Of a DNA stretch of 64,000 nucleotides, positions 26,433-35,016 are shown in pieces (positions within the stretch are counted from its first letter, which is position 1; every line of letters starts with the position of its first letter). The notes beneath the pieces are model-generated. The model was not told the DNA's origin. It worked only from the letters and a program-made list of their open reading frames with translations, and searched no databases. Source of the DNA: Burkholderia cenocepacia (GTDB lineage Bacteria; Pseudomonadota; Gammaproteobacteria; Burkholderiales; Burkholderiaceae); NCBI RefSeq assembly GCF_014211915.1, contig NZ_CP060040.1:2356001-2420000 (forward strand), in the 5' to 3' direction. Both the position numbers and the translations under genes were made by a program.

Positions 26433-28079
26433 ATGATTTCTGCAACCCATCTTAAGCAAGCCTTTTTTGTGGCCCTGTTCTTGCATGTGACCAACCTGCA
26501 GGCGGAGCCGTTGCCAGCTGTGACAAATAAACTGACTGCTGCCATGTCTGATCAGCCCCGCTACGAGAATCTGCCGCTGTTTAATCCACACCGCAAGGAA
26601 TTCAAGTGTGTGTACCAAGATCAACACGTACCGCCAATCGATCCGCAGGCGGAGCAGTGGTTTCAGCAAGCGTTGGCACTGGACGATCCGGATGTATATT
26701 ACAAGCGCCGCGACTACGCGAAGATTTACCGACTATACGAGCAAGCAGCGGAGCGTAATCACTGGAAGGCGATGCTGAACCTCTCGGCGTTGATTTTGAG
26801 CACATATCCGGGGGTGCCGGAGCACAATCCAGAAGTCGCGATCCGTTGGGTAGAAAAGGCGATGACGCTGGGCGTGCCGGATGCCTATGACCGCATGGGT
26901 ACGTACCACCAGAGAGGTCTGGTTAGAGGTGGCAACGCGACGAGTGCGTATGCATTCTTTCAACGTGCGGCAGATATGGGAAGCCCCGCAGCCATGACGT
27001 TCCTCGGCTACAAGATGGCGGGGACGTATGACGATCCGGGAGGTGAGTTCTGGGGAAATGAGCCTATCGCGACACGGATGTTCGAGTGTGCTCTGGCGCA
27101 AGGATATGGCGATGCAGCACACAAGCTCAGCTACATCTATGCTCGTGCAGAAACGCCGGAGGCGAAACGACGCGCACTAGAGACCTTGAATGATGGTGTA
27201 AAACTCGGGAGCGCAAAATGTGCGAACGCAATTCGCGCCCAATTCAGGGGATTTAACTTGACCGAAGGGCGCAATCTCGTCGGTCATATTGATAGCGCTC
27301 GCGCTGAACGCTATTTTGAGATCGGAGAAGCTCTTGAGCATTATCAAGGCCGTCTCAAGCTCCCGAATCTCGACAAGATTTTGCCGTTGCCACCGACTCC
27401 TTTGCCGAAATGGGACGGCAACGTCAAAACATTGATCGATGCAGCCAAGGCAGTGACGCCACCACTCAAGAAAGCCTCCATGTCAACCCTTGAGGGGCGA
27501 GAGCGTATGCCCGAGGGGCGGAGTGTGTCGTCGCTTGAACAAAGCCCCTACGCGGTAAGTGGCGACAGGGTTGTGCCGGAGACCGGCTATTGGCTCGCCC
27601 TTTATGGCCTATCGACGATGTGTAAGGATCAACTGCGCTTTGCCCGCAATGGCAGTCCGGAGCGTTATCGAGCGGGGGAGCGTTTCGAGCCTCCGCACAT
27701 GAGCTGGCTGGAAGCTGAACAGGTGCAGTGGCATTACTTGGGCGAACCCCGCCTGGTGGCGCCGAGTCGATCGGTCTTCCTTGCGCAATTGCGCGATGCC
27801 GGATTTCTACGCCAGCTCGCGGCGCACGCCGAGCAACGTTCATGTCACGGAGTGGAGCGATGTCCGCAAACGGGTATCTGGGAGGCTCGAGTTGGCGTGG
27901 ATCATCCGCTTGCCGCTCTATACAACCGCTGGGACCAGCAAGCGTTTGTACTGAAGGGGGAGTCGTTTCCTGCGCCTGCTGATCGCCATCTGGATATCGA
28001 ATCGAAGCACGTGCAGTGGACCTTCATGGGGAGCGCCAATACGCAAACGGAAGATGGCTTCGAGAGGATCTCGCTGTGA
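26433..28079 (+). CDS. Sel1-like candidate immunity protein with C-terminal extension
   Basis: The ATG at 26433 has GGAGA six bases upstream (an ATG at 26421 would add four residues). The product has 548 residues with a signal peptide ending near LQA (residue 24), so it is periplasmic, where a Tle5 acts. The N-terminal part contains Sel1-type helical repeats (RRDYAKIYRLYEQAAERNHW, AIRWVEKAMTLGVPDAYDRM, SAYAFFQRAADMGSPAAMTF). From about residue 375 there is an extra domain with two copies of a pattern, xTGxW ... F..G..F.P ... VQWxxxG. That extension is absent from the adjacent paralogue. Sel1-like proteins are the usual neighbours and antidotes of Tle5 lipases. The gene starts 12 bases after the effector stop. 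Confidence 0.75.
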   Translation: MISATHLKQAFFVALFLHVTNLQAEPLPAVTNKLTAAMSDQPRYENLPLFNPHRKEFKCVYQDQHVPPIDPQAEQWFQQALALDDPDVYYKRRDYAKIYRLYEQAAERNHWKAMLNLSALILSTYPGVPEHNPEVAIRWVEKAMTLGVPDAYDRMGTYHQRGLVRGGNATSAYAFFQRAADMGSPAAMTFLGYKMAGTYDDPGGEFWGNEPIATRMFECALAQGYGDAAHKLSYIYARAETPEAKRRALETLNDGVKLGSAKCANAIRAQFRGFNLTEGRNLVGHIDSARAERYFEIGEALEHYQGRLKLPNLDKILPLPPTPLPKWDGNVKTLIDAAKAVTPPLKKASMSTLEGRERMPEGRSVSSLEQSPYAVSGDRVVPETGYWLALYGLSTMCKDQLRFARNGSPERYRAGERFEPPHMSWLEAEQVQWHYLGEPRLVAPSRSVFLAQLRDAGFLRQLAAHAEQRSCHGVERCPQTGIWEARVGVDHPLAALYNRWDQQAFVLKGESFPAPADRHLDIESKHVQWTFMGSANTQTEDGFERISL

Positions 28080-29108
28080 GCGAATCCGTCCTGATCGCGG
28101 TGGGTCGAAACTTGCGCGTCGTTGCTGCAGGGTTATGTTTGCTCGCGAGCAGTGTGCAGGCGGGACCACTGATAGCGTCGACAACTAAGTTGACGGGCGC
28201 TGTGTCGGATCAACCCCGCTACGAGAGACTGCCGCTGTTCAATCCGCACCGCAAGGAATTCAAGTGTGTGTACCAAGATCAACACGTACCGCCCATTGAG
28301 CCGCAGGCGGAGCAGTGGTTTCAGCAAGCGTTGGCACTGGACGATCCGGATATATATTACAAGCGCCGCGACTACGCGAAGATTTACCAGCTGTACGAGC
28401 AGGCGGCGGAGCACAATCACTGGAAGGCCATGCTCAATCTCGCAGCACTGATTCTGAGCACGTATCCGGGCGTGCCGGAGCGCAATCCAGAAGTGGCGAT
28501 CCGTTGGGTGGAAAGGGCGATGACGCTAGGTGTTCCGGATGCCTATGACCGGATGGGCGTGTACCACCAGAGAGGGTTGGTCAGCGGCGGCAATGCGACG
28601 AGTGCGTATGCGTTCTTCCAGCGTGCGGCGGACATGGGAAGTCCGTCAGCCATGACTTTTCTTGGCGACAAACTCGGTGGTACCTATGATTCTCCAGACG
28701 GCAGTTTTTGGGGAAATCGGCCAATCGCTATGCAGATGTTGCGATGTGCGATGGCCCAAGGGTACGGGAATGCTGCTTATGAATTGGGCCTCTATCAGCA
28801 AAGTGGCTATTCTGTTGAAGCGAAAGCGCAAGCCTTGAAGACGTTCCATGAAGGCGTGAGATTGGGGTGTGCGAAATGCTCGAATAATCTCGCGTCGGAA
28901 TTCCGAGGGTTTGGGTTGACTAATGGAGAGAATTTGATCGGTTATGTCGACCGGTCTCGTGGCCGACGATACAAGGAGATCGGTAATGCTCTTGAGCATT
29001 ACCAAGGCCGTCTGAAACTACCCGACCTCGATAAGGTTCTACCGCTACCGCCTGCGCCCTTGCCGGAATGGGACGGCAACGTCAAAACATTGATCGATGC
29101 GGCCAAGG
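26520..29108 (+). repeat. Tandem gene duplication (two copies offset by 1658 bases)
   Basis: The segment about 26520-27450 recurs at about 28178-29108 with a constant 1658-base offset at both ends, so there are no net indels. Long exact blocks are shared, for example 26590-26635 with 28248-28293. The duplicated portion is the Sel1-like part of the two candidate immunity genes; the first gene's C-terminal extension lies between the copies. Confidence 0.85.
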
Positions 29109-29158
29109 CGAACGCTGAGCTAGCTCCGGCGAACAACGTTCGTCCGAGAGGATCGTGA
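28076..29158 (+). CDS. Second Sel1-like candidate immunity protein (short paralogue)
   Basis: The start is the GTG at 28076-28078, overlapping the previous stop by GTGA and preceded by GAGAGGA, giving 360 residues with a signal peptide ending near SVQA. It is strongly similar to the first 340 residues of the preceding protein (same LPLFNPHRKEFKCVYQDQ and YYKRRDYAKIYQLYEQAA blocks). It diverges most around residues 195-260 (GDKLGGTYDSPDGSFW, YELGLYQQSGYSVEAKAQAL) and lacks the C-terminal domain. Translational coupling keeps both in one unit. It could neutralise the same effector or a variant of it. Confidence 0.75.
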   Translation: MSESVLIAVGRNLRVVAAGLCLLASSVQAGPLIASTTKLTGAVSDQPRYERLPLFNPHRKEFKCVYQDQHVPPIEPQAEQWFQQALALDDPDIYYKRRDYAKIYQLYEQAAEHNHWKAMLNLAALILSTYPGVPERNPEVAIRWVERAMTLGVPDAYDRMGVYHQRGLVSGGNATSAYAFFQRAADMGSPSAMTFLGDKLGGTYDSPDGSFWGNRPIAMQMLRCAMAQGYGNAAYELGLYQQSGYSVEAKAQALKTFHEGVRLGCAKCSNNLASEFRGFGLTNGENLIGYVDRSRGRRYKEIGNALEHYQGRLKLPDLDKVLPLPPAPLPEWDGNVKTLIDAAKANAELAPANNVRPRGS

Positions 29159-29211
29159 GCGCGGAACGACGAACCACGCTGTCACTTCAAATCTAATCAA
29201 CCGAGAAAAAT

Positions 29212-29475
29212 ATGACCAGACAGATGATTGTGGTCGGCGACACGCTTGGGCCATACGGGGGCGAGGTATTAACCGGTAGTGACGCCGACATCGTTGAAGG
29301 AAAGGCTATTGCGCGTAGATTCGATATCGTGCGCTGCGCACAGCACGGTATGAATCGAATCGAGGAGGGCGACGCAACTTTCGTGATCGACGGTCAGCCG
29401 GCAGCCCTTGAAAGACACCGTGCCACTTGCGGATGCACATTAATCAGCCGACGCGCGACAGTATCGGTTTCATAA
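29212..29475 (+). CDS. PAAR-domain protein (T6SS spike tip)
   Basis: The 87-residue protein begins MTRQMIVVGDTLGPYGGEVL and has the repeated short turns of the PAAR fold, then FDIVRCAQHGMNRIEEGD, FVIDGQPAALERH and CGCTLIS. The Cys/His set (Cys42, His45, His69, Cys73, Cys75) is the type that binds the tip zinc. PAAR proteins sharpen the VgrG spike and carry effectors. It follows the immunity genes and completes a vgrG-tle5-tli-PAAR module whose VgrG is broken. Confidence 0.85.
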   Translation: MTRQMIVVGDTLGPYGGEVLTGSDADIVEGKAIARRFDIVRCAQHGMNRIEEGDATFVIDGQPAALERHRATCGCTLISRRATVSVS

Positions 29476-29538
29476 GTGTATCGAATTTAATTTTGCGTCG
29501 ACGCTAGAGCCCGAGAGTTTTTCTTATAAGAGCCGGTT

Positions 29539-29563
29539 TCTCGAAAGAAAATTTATTTCGAGA
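29539..29563. promoter_or_regulatory. Inverted repeat upstream of tssL
   Basis: TCTCGAAA (29539-29546) and TTTCGAGA (29556-29563) form a perfect 8-bp dyad with a 9-base AT-only spacer apart from one G. It lies 59 bases before the tssL start in an AT-rich 146-base gap. It may be an operator or a weak terminator of the effector module. Confidence 0.4.
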
Positions 29564-29621
29564 TGATGTCAGACGGAACAAATTCTGTAATCCTAAAAAG
29601 ATCATCGATTCACGTGTGCCT

Positions 29622-30881
29622 ATGAACAATCAATCAAGTGGGGCGCCATCTCCCGCTGCCGACCAGGCGACCTCGTCCCAGAACGGATGTGAATCTGCCG
29701 ACACGAAGGCGATTCCGTTTCGGGACCGGCTTTCGGCGGTCCAGCGTGCGCGTAATCCATTGCTCGAAGCGGCAGCCTCGCTGCTTCGTGCCCAGGCAGA
29801 TATGCCCCAGCATCTTGAAGCAGAGCAGATACTCGCACTGCGTATGCTCCTCGAGCAGGAGGTGAGGGTATTCGACAAGCTTTGCGAACAAGCCAACATT
29901 CGCCGCGATCACATGATCGGCGCTCGATATTGCCTTTGCACCGCGCTGGACGAAGCCGCAACGCAAACCGCATGGGGCAGAAAGGACTCTTCAGCAATCG
30001 GATGGATCAAGAACGGCCTTGCTATCACTTTCCACGGGGACCTCAAGGGCGGCGATAAAGTCTATCTGCTGATCGGTCGTCTGCTCGAGGACCCCGATGA
30101 GCATCGCGATCTGCTCCAGGTGATCTACCGCATTCTCAGTCTTGGCTTCGAGGGCCGCTACCGGGAAGGCGCTGATAGCAAGCGCAAGCACGACGCGATC
30201 CGCCAGCGTCTTTACAACGTCATCACCTCGCAACGCGAACCCGTGCCGGTGGCCTTGTCACCCAACTGGCAATCGACCGCAAAAGGCAAGCGCCTGTCGT
30301 TCTACGATTTCCCGGTGTGGATCACCGTCACGGTCCTGTCCGCAGTTCTTCTCGGTCTATTCGGCTGGTTCAAATATGAACTGATGACCCGTGCCGCCGA
30401 AGTCCAGAAGCAGATTGCCACGATCGGCGCGATGACACCGCCCCCAGCACCCCCACAACTGCACCTCAAGCAGTTGCTCAAGGACGAAATCGCGGCCGGC
30501 ACTGTCAGCGTCGACGAAGACGCCCGCCGCAGCGCCGTGACGTTCCGCGGCGATGCGATGTTCAAGCCCGGCGGCGCGTCGGTCCAATCGTTGATGAACC
30601 CGCTGATTTCAAAGATCGCCGCCGAAATTTCCAAGGTGCCCGGCAAGGTAGCCGTTCTTGGTTACACGGACAGCGTGCCGATTCGCAGCCGTCATTTCGC
30701 GTCGAATCAGATGCTGTCGGAAGAGCGGGCCATTCAGGTCATGCAGATGCTGCAAGCCGCGGGCGTGCCGGCCAATCGTCTTGAGGCCGCCGGCAAGGGC
30801 GAGGCCGATCCCGTCGGCGACAACCGCACCGCGCAGGGGCGCGCGCAGAACCGGCGTGTCGAGATCGTCGTCGCGCGATAA
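29622..30881 (+). CDS. tssL: T6SS inner-membrane protein TssL with OmpA-like domain (copy 1)
   Basis: Starting at the ATG at 29622 (a GTG two codons earlier is possible), the product has 419 residues. The N-terminal half is the cytoplasmic DotU/IcmH domain (NPLLEAAASLLRAQADMPQH, LEQEVRVFDKLCEQANI, ARYCLCTALDEAATQTAWG, LEDPDEHRDLLQVIYRILSL and GFEGRYR). One membrane helix follows (WITVTVLSAVLLGLFGWF). The C-terminal half is a peptidoglycan-binding OmpA-like domain (VLGYTDSVP, SEERAIQVMQMLQAAGV, QNRRVEIV). TssL, TssM and TssJ form the trans-envelope complex. tssM follows after 25 bases. Confidence 0.93.
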   Translation: MNNQSSGAPSPAADQATSSQNGCESADTKAIPFRDRLSAVQRARNPLLEAAASLLRAQADMPQHLEAEQILALRMLLEQEVRVFDKLCEQANIRRDHMIGARYCLCTALDEAATQTAWGRKDSSAIGWIKNGLAITFHGDLKGGDKVYLLIGRLLEDPDEHRDLLQVIYRILSLGFEGRYREGADSKRKHDAIRQRLYNVITSQREPVPVALSPNWQSTAKGKRLSFYDFPVWITVTVLSAVLLGLFGWFKYELMTRAAEVQKQIATIGAMTPPPAPPQLHLKQLLKDEIAAGTVSVDEDARRSAVTFRGDAMFKPGGASVQSLMNPLISKIAAEISKVPGKVAVLGYTDSVPIRSRHFASNQMLSEERAIQVMQMLQAAGVPANRLEAAGKGEADPVGDNRTAQGRAQNRRVEIVVAR

Positions 30882-30906
30882 GCCAGATCCGTTTCCGGAA
30901 TAACAC

Positions 30907-33900
30907 ATGAAGAAGTTCCAGTTCCTGTCGTTTCTGGCCTCGCGCCAGTTCCTCGCGTTCCTCGCACTGATTGTCGTCGCAATGGTGATCTGGTTCGTCG
31001 GGCCGTTTTTCGCGTTCGGAGGCCTGAGGCCGCTCGCCGGGGCCGGCATGCGCGTGCTGCTGATCGCATTGCTGCTCGCCGGGGTGTTGCTCTGGCTCGC
31101 GGGCCAGTCGACGGGTATCGTGTTCGTCGCACTGTTTTGCTTGTTGATCTGGTACGCGGGCCCGCTGCTTTCGTTTGGTCATGTGGCTCCGTTCGAGCCA
31201 GCGTCGACCCGACTCACGGCAATCGCGGTGATTGTGGCCGTGCTCGTCATCTTCGGGATGTACCGCGTCTGGCAGAAGATGCGTGCCGACGACGCGTTCC
31301 TGAAGAAAATGCTGCGCATGGGCGACAAGAAGGACGAGTCGCCTGCCGCATCGCGTCTTCGGAAAATCGAACCGATCGTGACCAGCGCGCTCGCCCGCCT
31401 CAAAGCGATGCGCACGGGGGCGCGCGGTCTCGGTCGGCTGTTCCAGGGCAAGCGCTATTTGTACGAGTTGCCCTGGTACATCACGCTCGGCTCGCGCGGG
31501 TCGGGCAAGACCAGCATGCTGTTGAACGGCGGACTGGCGTTTCCGGTCGCCGAGCAGATGCAGCGCGCGGCAGGGAAGCCTGTCGCCGACGCCGCCTCGG
31601 TAGACTGGTGGTTGACCAATGATGCGGTGCTCATCGATACGACGGGCCACTACACGCGTCATGGCACCTCGCCTGCTGCGGACATCGATGAACCGAAACC
31701 GGCAACCCCGATCACCGGCGCGGATGCGAGCGACTCAAAACCGGACGAGAAACGCGCCGAAAACGATCCGAAACAGGATACGTCGACGCAATCGAAGGAG
31801 CCCACAGCCTCGAAGTCGGGTGTCGATTCCATTTCGAGCCGTTCGGGCCCGCGCAATAGTCGTCAGGATGTCGACCGCGCGGAATGGCTCGGGTTTCTCG
31901 GCATGCTGCGCCGGAACCGGCCGCGTGCACCGATCAATGGCGCGTTGCTGACGATCGATCTTGCGACATTGGCCAGCGCCGATGAGCAAGCACGCGTCGC
32001 CGAGGCGGCTGCATTGCGCGGGCGGCTGGCCGAGCTGAGGCAGGAACTCGGCATCCGTTTCCCCGTCTACGTGATCGTCACGAAGATGGACGGCCTGACG
32101 GGCTTCCCGGAGTATTTCGGCTCCCTCACATCGGAAGGACGGGCACAGGCATGGGGCTTCACGCTTCCGTACGGCAAGGAAACGGTTGCGAAGGAGGGGT
32201 TGCGTGCGCGTTGCCACCACGAGCTCAGGCAACTCTCCGACCGTTTGAGCGACTCGATCGACACACATCTGCAGGATGAATACGATGTGCCGAAGCGGCG
32301 AAAACTTGCCGTGCTTTCGGAAGAGTTTTCTGCACTGCTCGGCCCGCTGACGGACCTGATCGACAGGATCTTTCTCGATTCGCGCTACGACGACACGCAA
32401 CTCCATGCAACGTTGCGCGGTGTGTATTTCACAAGCGCGCGGCAATCGGGTGGCGAGGTCGTTGCGGAGCACCATACGCTCGTTCAACGCCTGCTGTCCG
32501 TTCAGGACCACGCCGCCGTTTCACCGCAGCGCGTCGAAGGCAATCAGAGCTTCTTTCTGCATGATTTCCTGACGCGTGTCGTGTTCCCGGAGGCGCATCT
32601 CGTCAGCCCCAATCTGCGCTGGGAATTCCGCTACCGGCTGTTGCGCCTGATCGGCCATACCCTGACCCTGCTGTTGTTCGTATGGCTGGCGATCGGTTTG
32701 CGCGTGAGCTTCGGCCACAACAGCGACTATCTCGACGCGATGGGGCGCAAGGTGCAGGCGTTGACAGCTCGCGTGACGCAACTCTACAAGACGCCGAAAC
32801 CGCAGGCCGTGCCGGACACGCTGACCGAAGCGCGCAATCTGCCGACCTTTCCGAATCTGGATGTGTCCGATCCTGGCAGCGAGTGGCGCTACGGGCTGTA
32901 TGTGCCGCCGAATATCGCGACGGAGAGCGGTCGCGCGTACGATGCGCTCGAGGACAATCTGTTGTTGCCGCAAATCGTGCGCCGGATGGAGGACGTGATG
33001 TCCGGCGCGATTGCCGGTAACGACTCGAAGGCCGCTTACGATGCGCTGCGCGTCTATCTGATGCTCTACGACGCCGCGAAGTTCAATGCCGGCGACGTCA
33101 AGACGTGGGTGCTCGACGACTGGGCGAAAAATGACAGTGCAGCGATCTTCGGTGGCCGCGCATCGATGGTTGACCATGTCGAGCAGCTCTTTTCGGGCGA
33201 TCGCGTGGTGAAGTCTCCGCTCATTCGCAATGACGCGCTGATCCAGCGGGCCCGGGCGTTTCTCGATGGCAGCAACGCGACCGGACGCTTGTACGAGCGC
33301 GCAAAGGCAGCGATGCAGAAGGAGGCGCCGGACGAGTTCTCGCTGCTGCGCGCGGTGGGGCCGCAGGCCGGCACGGTCTTCACGCGGGCGAGCGACGCGC
33401 CGTTGTCGCGCGGCGTGTCGGGACTTTTCACGTTTGACGGTTACCGGAATCTGTTCGACAAGCGGCTGCCTGAATTCGTGCAGATTGCCCGCGACGATGA
33501 CGCATGGGTGATGGGGCGCTCGTACCTGACGGGGGCATCGGACTCGGCTCAAAAAAAAACGGCTGAAATCGTGAGCAATGCGACGGGGATGGACGATGCG
33601 CTGACGGATGCCGTCCGTCGCGAATATCTGACCGAGTACGCGCAGAAATGGGACGCGTTTCTCGGCGACATCCGGACAGTGAGCGGCACGAGCCTCGCGT
33701 TCAATCTTCAGGTGCTGCGCCGCTTCGCGGCTCCGGACTCGCCACTCGTGCGGCTGGCCCGTGCGGCGGTGCATGAAACGACGCTCACGGCGCCGGTGAG
33801 CGGATCGGGCGGCACGTTTCTCCAGAAAGCTGCCGACCAGCTCAACCAGAAGGCTGACAAGGCGCTCGGCATCCGCGCGTCGGAGCGGGTCGAACGCGAC

Positions 33901-34998
33901 CTCGTCGACACCCGTTTCGCCGCGCTGCGCGAGGTCGTGACCGGCAACGCCGATTCGCCGGGCGCCACCGGGCTGGTCGCCCAGGCCGGCGCGACCGGCC
34001 TCGATGGTGTGACCAATCTGTTGAACGACTACTACACGGCGCTCACGGTCTCCGATAACGCGTTGTCGAACAACAGCATGCCGCCGGCCAGCGACGCGGC
34101 GGCGAAACTGAAGATGGCGGCCAACACGATGCCCGCGCCTTTCCGTGCCGTGCTGCTGCAGCTTGCCGCGGACGGCTCGCGCGAAGTCAACCAGGGGATC
34201 GGGCAATTGTTGTCCCGCCAGATGCAGGCTACCGTCGGTGACACGTGCCGGCTGACCATCGAGGGCAACTATCCGTTTTCGTCCGACAGCAGGCGCGATG
34301 TCGGCATCGACGATTTCACCCGTGTGTTCGCGCAAGGCGGCGTGATCGACGATTTCTTCACGAAGACGCTGGCGCCCTTCGTCGACACGTCCGCGAAGCC
34401 ATGGCGGTACCGCACGCTGCCTGGCGCGACGGAACCTGTGCATGGGCCGGATCTCGAGCCTTTCGAACACGCGAAGGCAATTCGAGACGTCTTCTTCAAT
34501 GATCCCGGTCACAAACAGCTCGCATGGAAGATCGAGATCCGCGTTCCCGAACTGGATCCGTCGATCATGGGCCTGACGCTCGACGTCGATGGCCAGACTT
34601 CGCTCTATCAGCATGGGCCCGTGGCGCCGTTTCCGGTGTCGTGGCCGGGGCCGCGCGGCGGCGTCCATGCGGAGATCACCGCGAACCCGCGCATTCGTCC
34701 TGAGACCTCGACGATCACTGTCGACGGCCCGTGGGCGCTGATGCGGTTGCTCCAGCGGGGACGGGTCGTCGAAACAGCGACGCCCGGCCGTACCCGTGTC
34801 GCGTTCGACTTCGACGGTCGCAAAGCGGCGCTCGATATTGCGGGTACCGGAAGTGTGGCGAATCCGCTGACGAGCGACGTGCTGAAAACGTTCCGCTGCC
34901 CGAGCTCGATGCAGCTGTTCAATCTGTCGGATAGCGGCCCTCCGCCTGGGTTGCCGCGCGGCGCGATGCCGGCTGGGCCGGTCGATGCCGTCCGGTGA
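30907..34998 (+). CDS. tssM: T6SS membrane protein TssM (IcmF family)
   Basis: The protein has 1363 residues, in the upper part of the family range. Several hydrophobic helices occupy residues about 13-130. The cytoplasmic NTPase-like domain has a Walker A (LGSRGSGKTS at about 195-204) and VLIDTTGHYTRHG. A charged Lys/Asp/Ser insert is present near 260-310. Another membrane helix lies near 580 (TLTLLLFVWLAIGL). The long periplasmic part contains the typical VYLMLYDAAKFN-type and WPGPRGGV-containing regions. TssM spans the inner membrane and contacts TssJ. A run of nine A (33551-33559) lies within the frame, encoding Gln-Lys-Lys. No frameshift is present. The gene sits between two tssL copies. 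Confidence 0.95.
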   Translation: MKKFQFLSFLASRQFLAFLALIVVAMVIWFVGPFFAFGGLRPLAGAGMRVLLIALLLAGVLLWLAGQSTGIVFVALFCLLIWYAGPLLSFGHVAPFEPASTRLTAIAVIVAVLVIFGMYRVWQKMRADDAFLKKMLRMGDKKDESPAASRLRKIEPIVTSALARLKAMRTGARGLGRLFQGKRYLYELPWYITLGSRGSGKTSMLLNGGLAFPVAEQMQRAAGKPVADAASVDWWLTNDAVLIDTTGHYTRHGTSPAADIDEPKPATPITGADASDSKPDEKRAENDPKQDTSTQSKEPTASKSGVDSISSRSGPRNSRQDVDRAEWLGFLGMLRRNRPRAPINGALLTIDLATLASADEQARVAEAAALRGRLAELRQELGIRFPVYVIVTKMDGLTGFPEYFGSLTSEGRAQAWGFTLPYGKETVAKEGLRARCHHELRQLSDRLSDSIDTHLQDEYDVPKRRKLAVLSEEFSALLGPLTDLIDRIFLDSRYDDTQLHATLRGVYFTSARQSGGEVVAEHHTLVQRLLSVQDHAAVSPQRVEGNQSFFLHDFLTRVVFPEAHLVSPNLRWEFRYRLLRLIGHTLTLLLFVWLAIGLRVSFGHNSDYLDAMGRKVQALTARVTQLYKTPKPQAVPDTLTEARNLPTFPNLDVSDPGSEWRYGLYVPPNIATESGRAYDALEDNLLLPQIVRRMEDVMSGAIAGNDSKAAYDALRVYLMLYDAAKFNAGDVKTWVLDDWAKNDSAAIFGGRASMVDHVEQLFSGDRVVKSPLIRNDALIQRARAFLDGSNATGRLYERAKAAMQKEAPDEFSLLRAVGPQAGTVFTRASDAPLSRGVSGLFTFDGYRNLFDKRLPEFVQIARDDDAWVMGRSYLTGASDSAQKKTAEIVSNATGMDDALTDAVRREYLTEYAQKWDAFLGDIRTVSGTSLAFNLQVLRRFAAPDSPLVRLARAAVHETTLTAPVSGSGGTFLQKAADQLNQKADKALGIRASERVERDLVDTRFAALREVVTGNADSPGATGLVAQAGATGLDGVTNLLNDYYTALTVSDNALSNNSMPPASDAAAKLKMAANTMPAPFRAVLLQLAADGSREVNQGIGQLLSRQMQATVGDTCRLTIEGNYPFSSDSRRDVGIDDFTRVFAQGGVIDDFFTKTLAPFVDTSAKPWRYRTLPGATEPVHGPDLEPFEHAKAIRDVFFNDPGHKQLAWKIEIRVPELDPSIMGLTLDVDGQTSLYQHGPVAPFPVSWPGPRGGVHAEITANPRIRPETSTITVDGPWALMRLLQRGRVVETATPGRTRVAFDFDGRKAALDIAGTGSVANPLTSDVLKTFRCPSSMQLFNLSDSGPPPGLPRGAMPAGPVDAVR

Positions 34999-35016
34999 AT
35001 CGCGGGGGCATGCACG

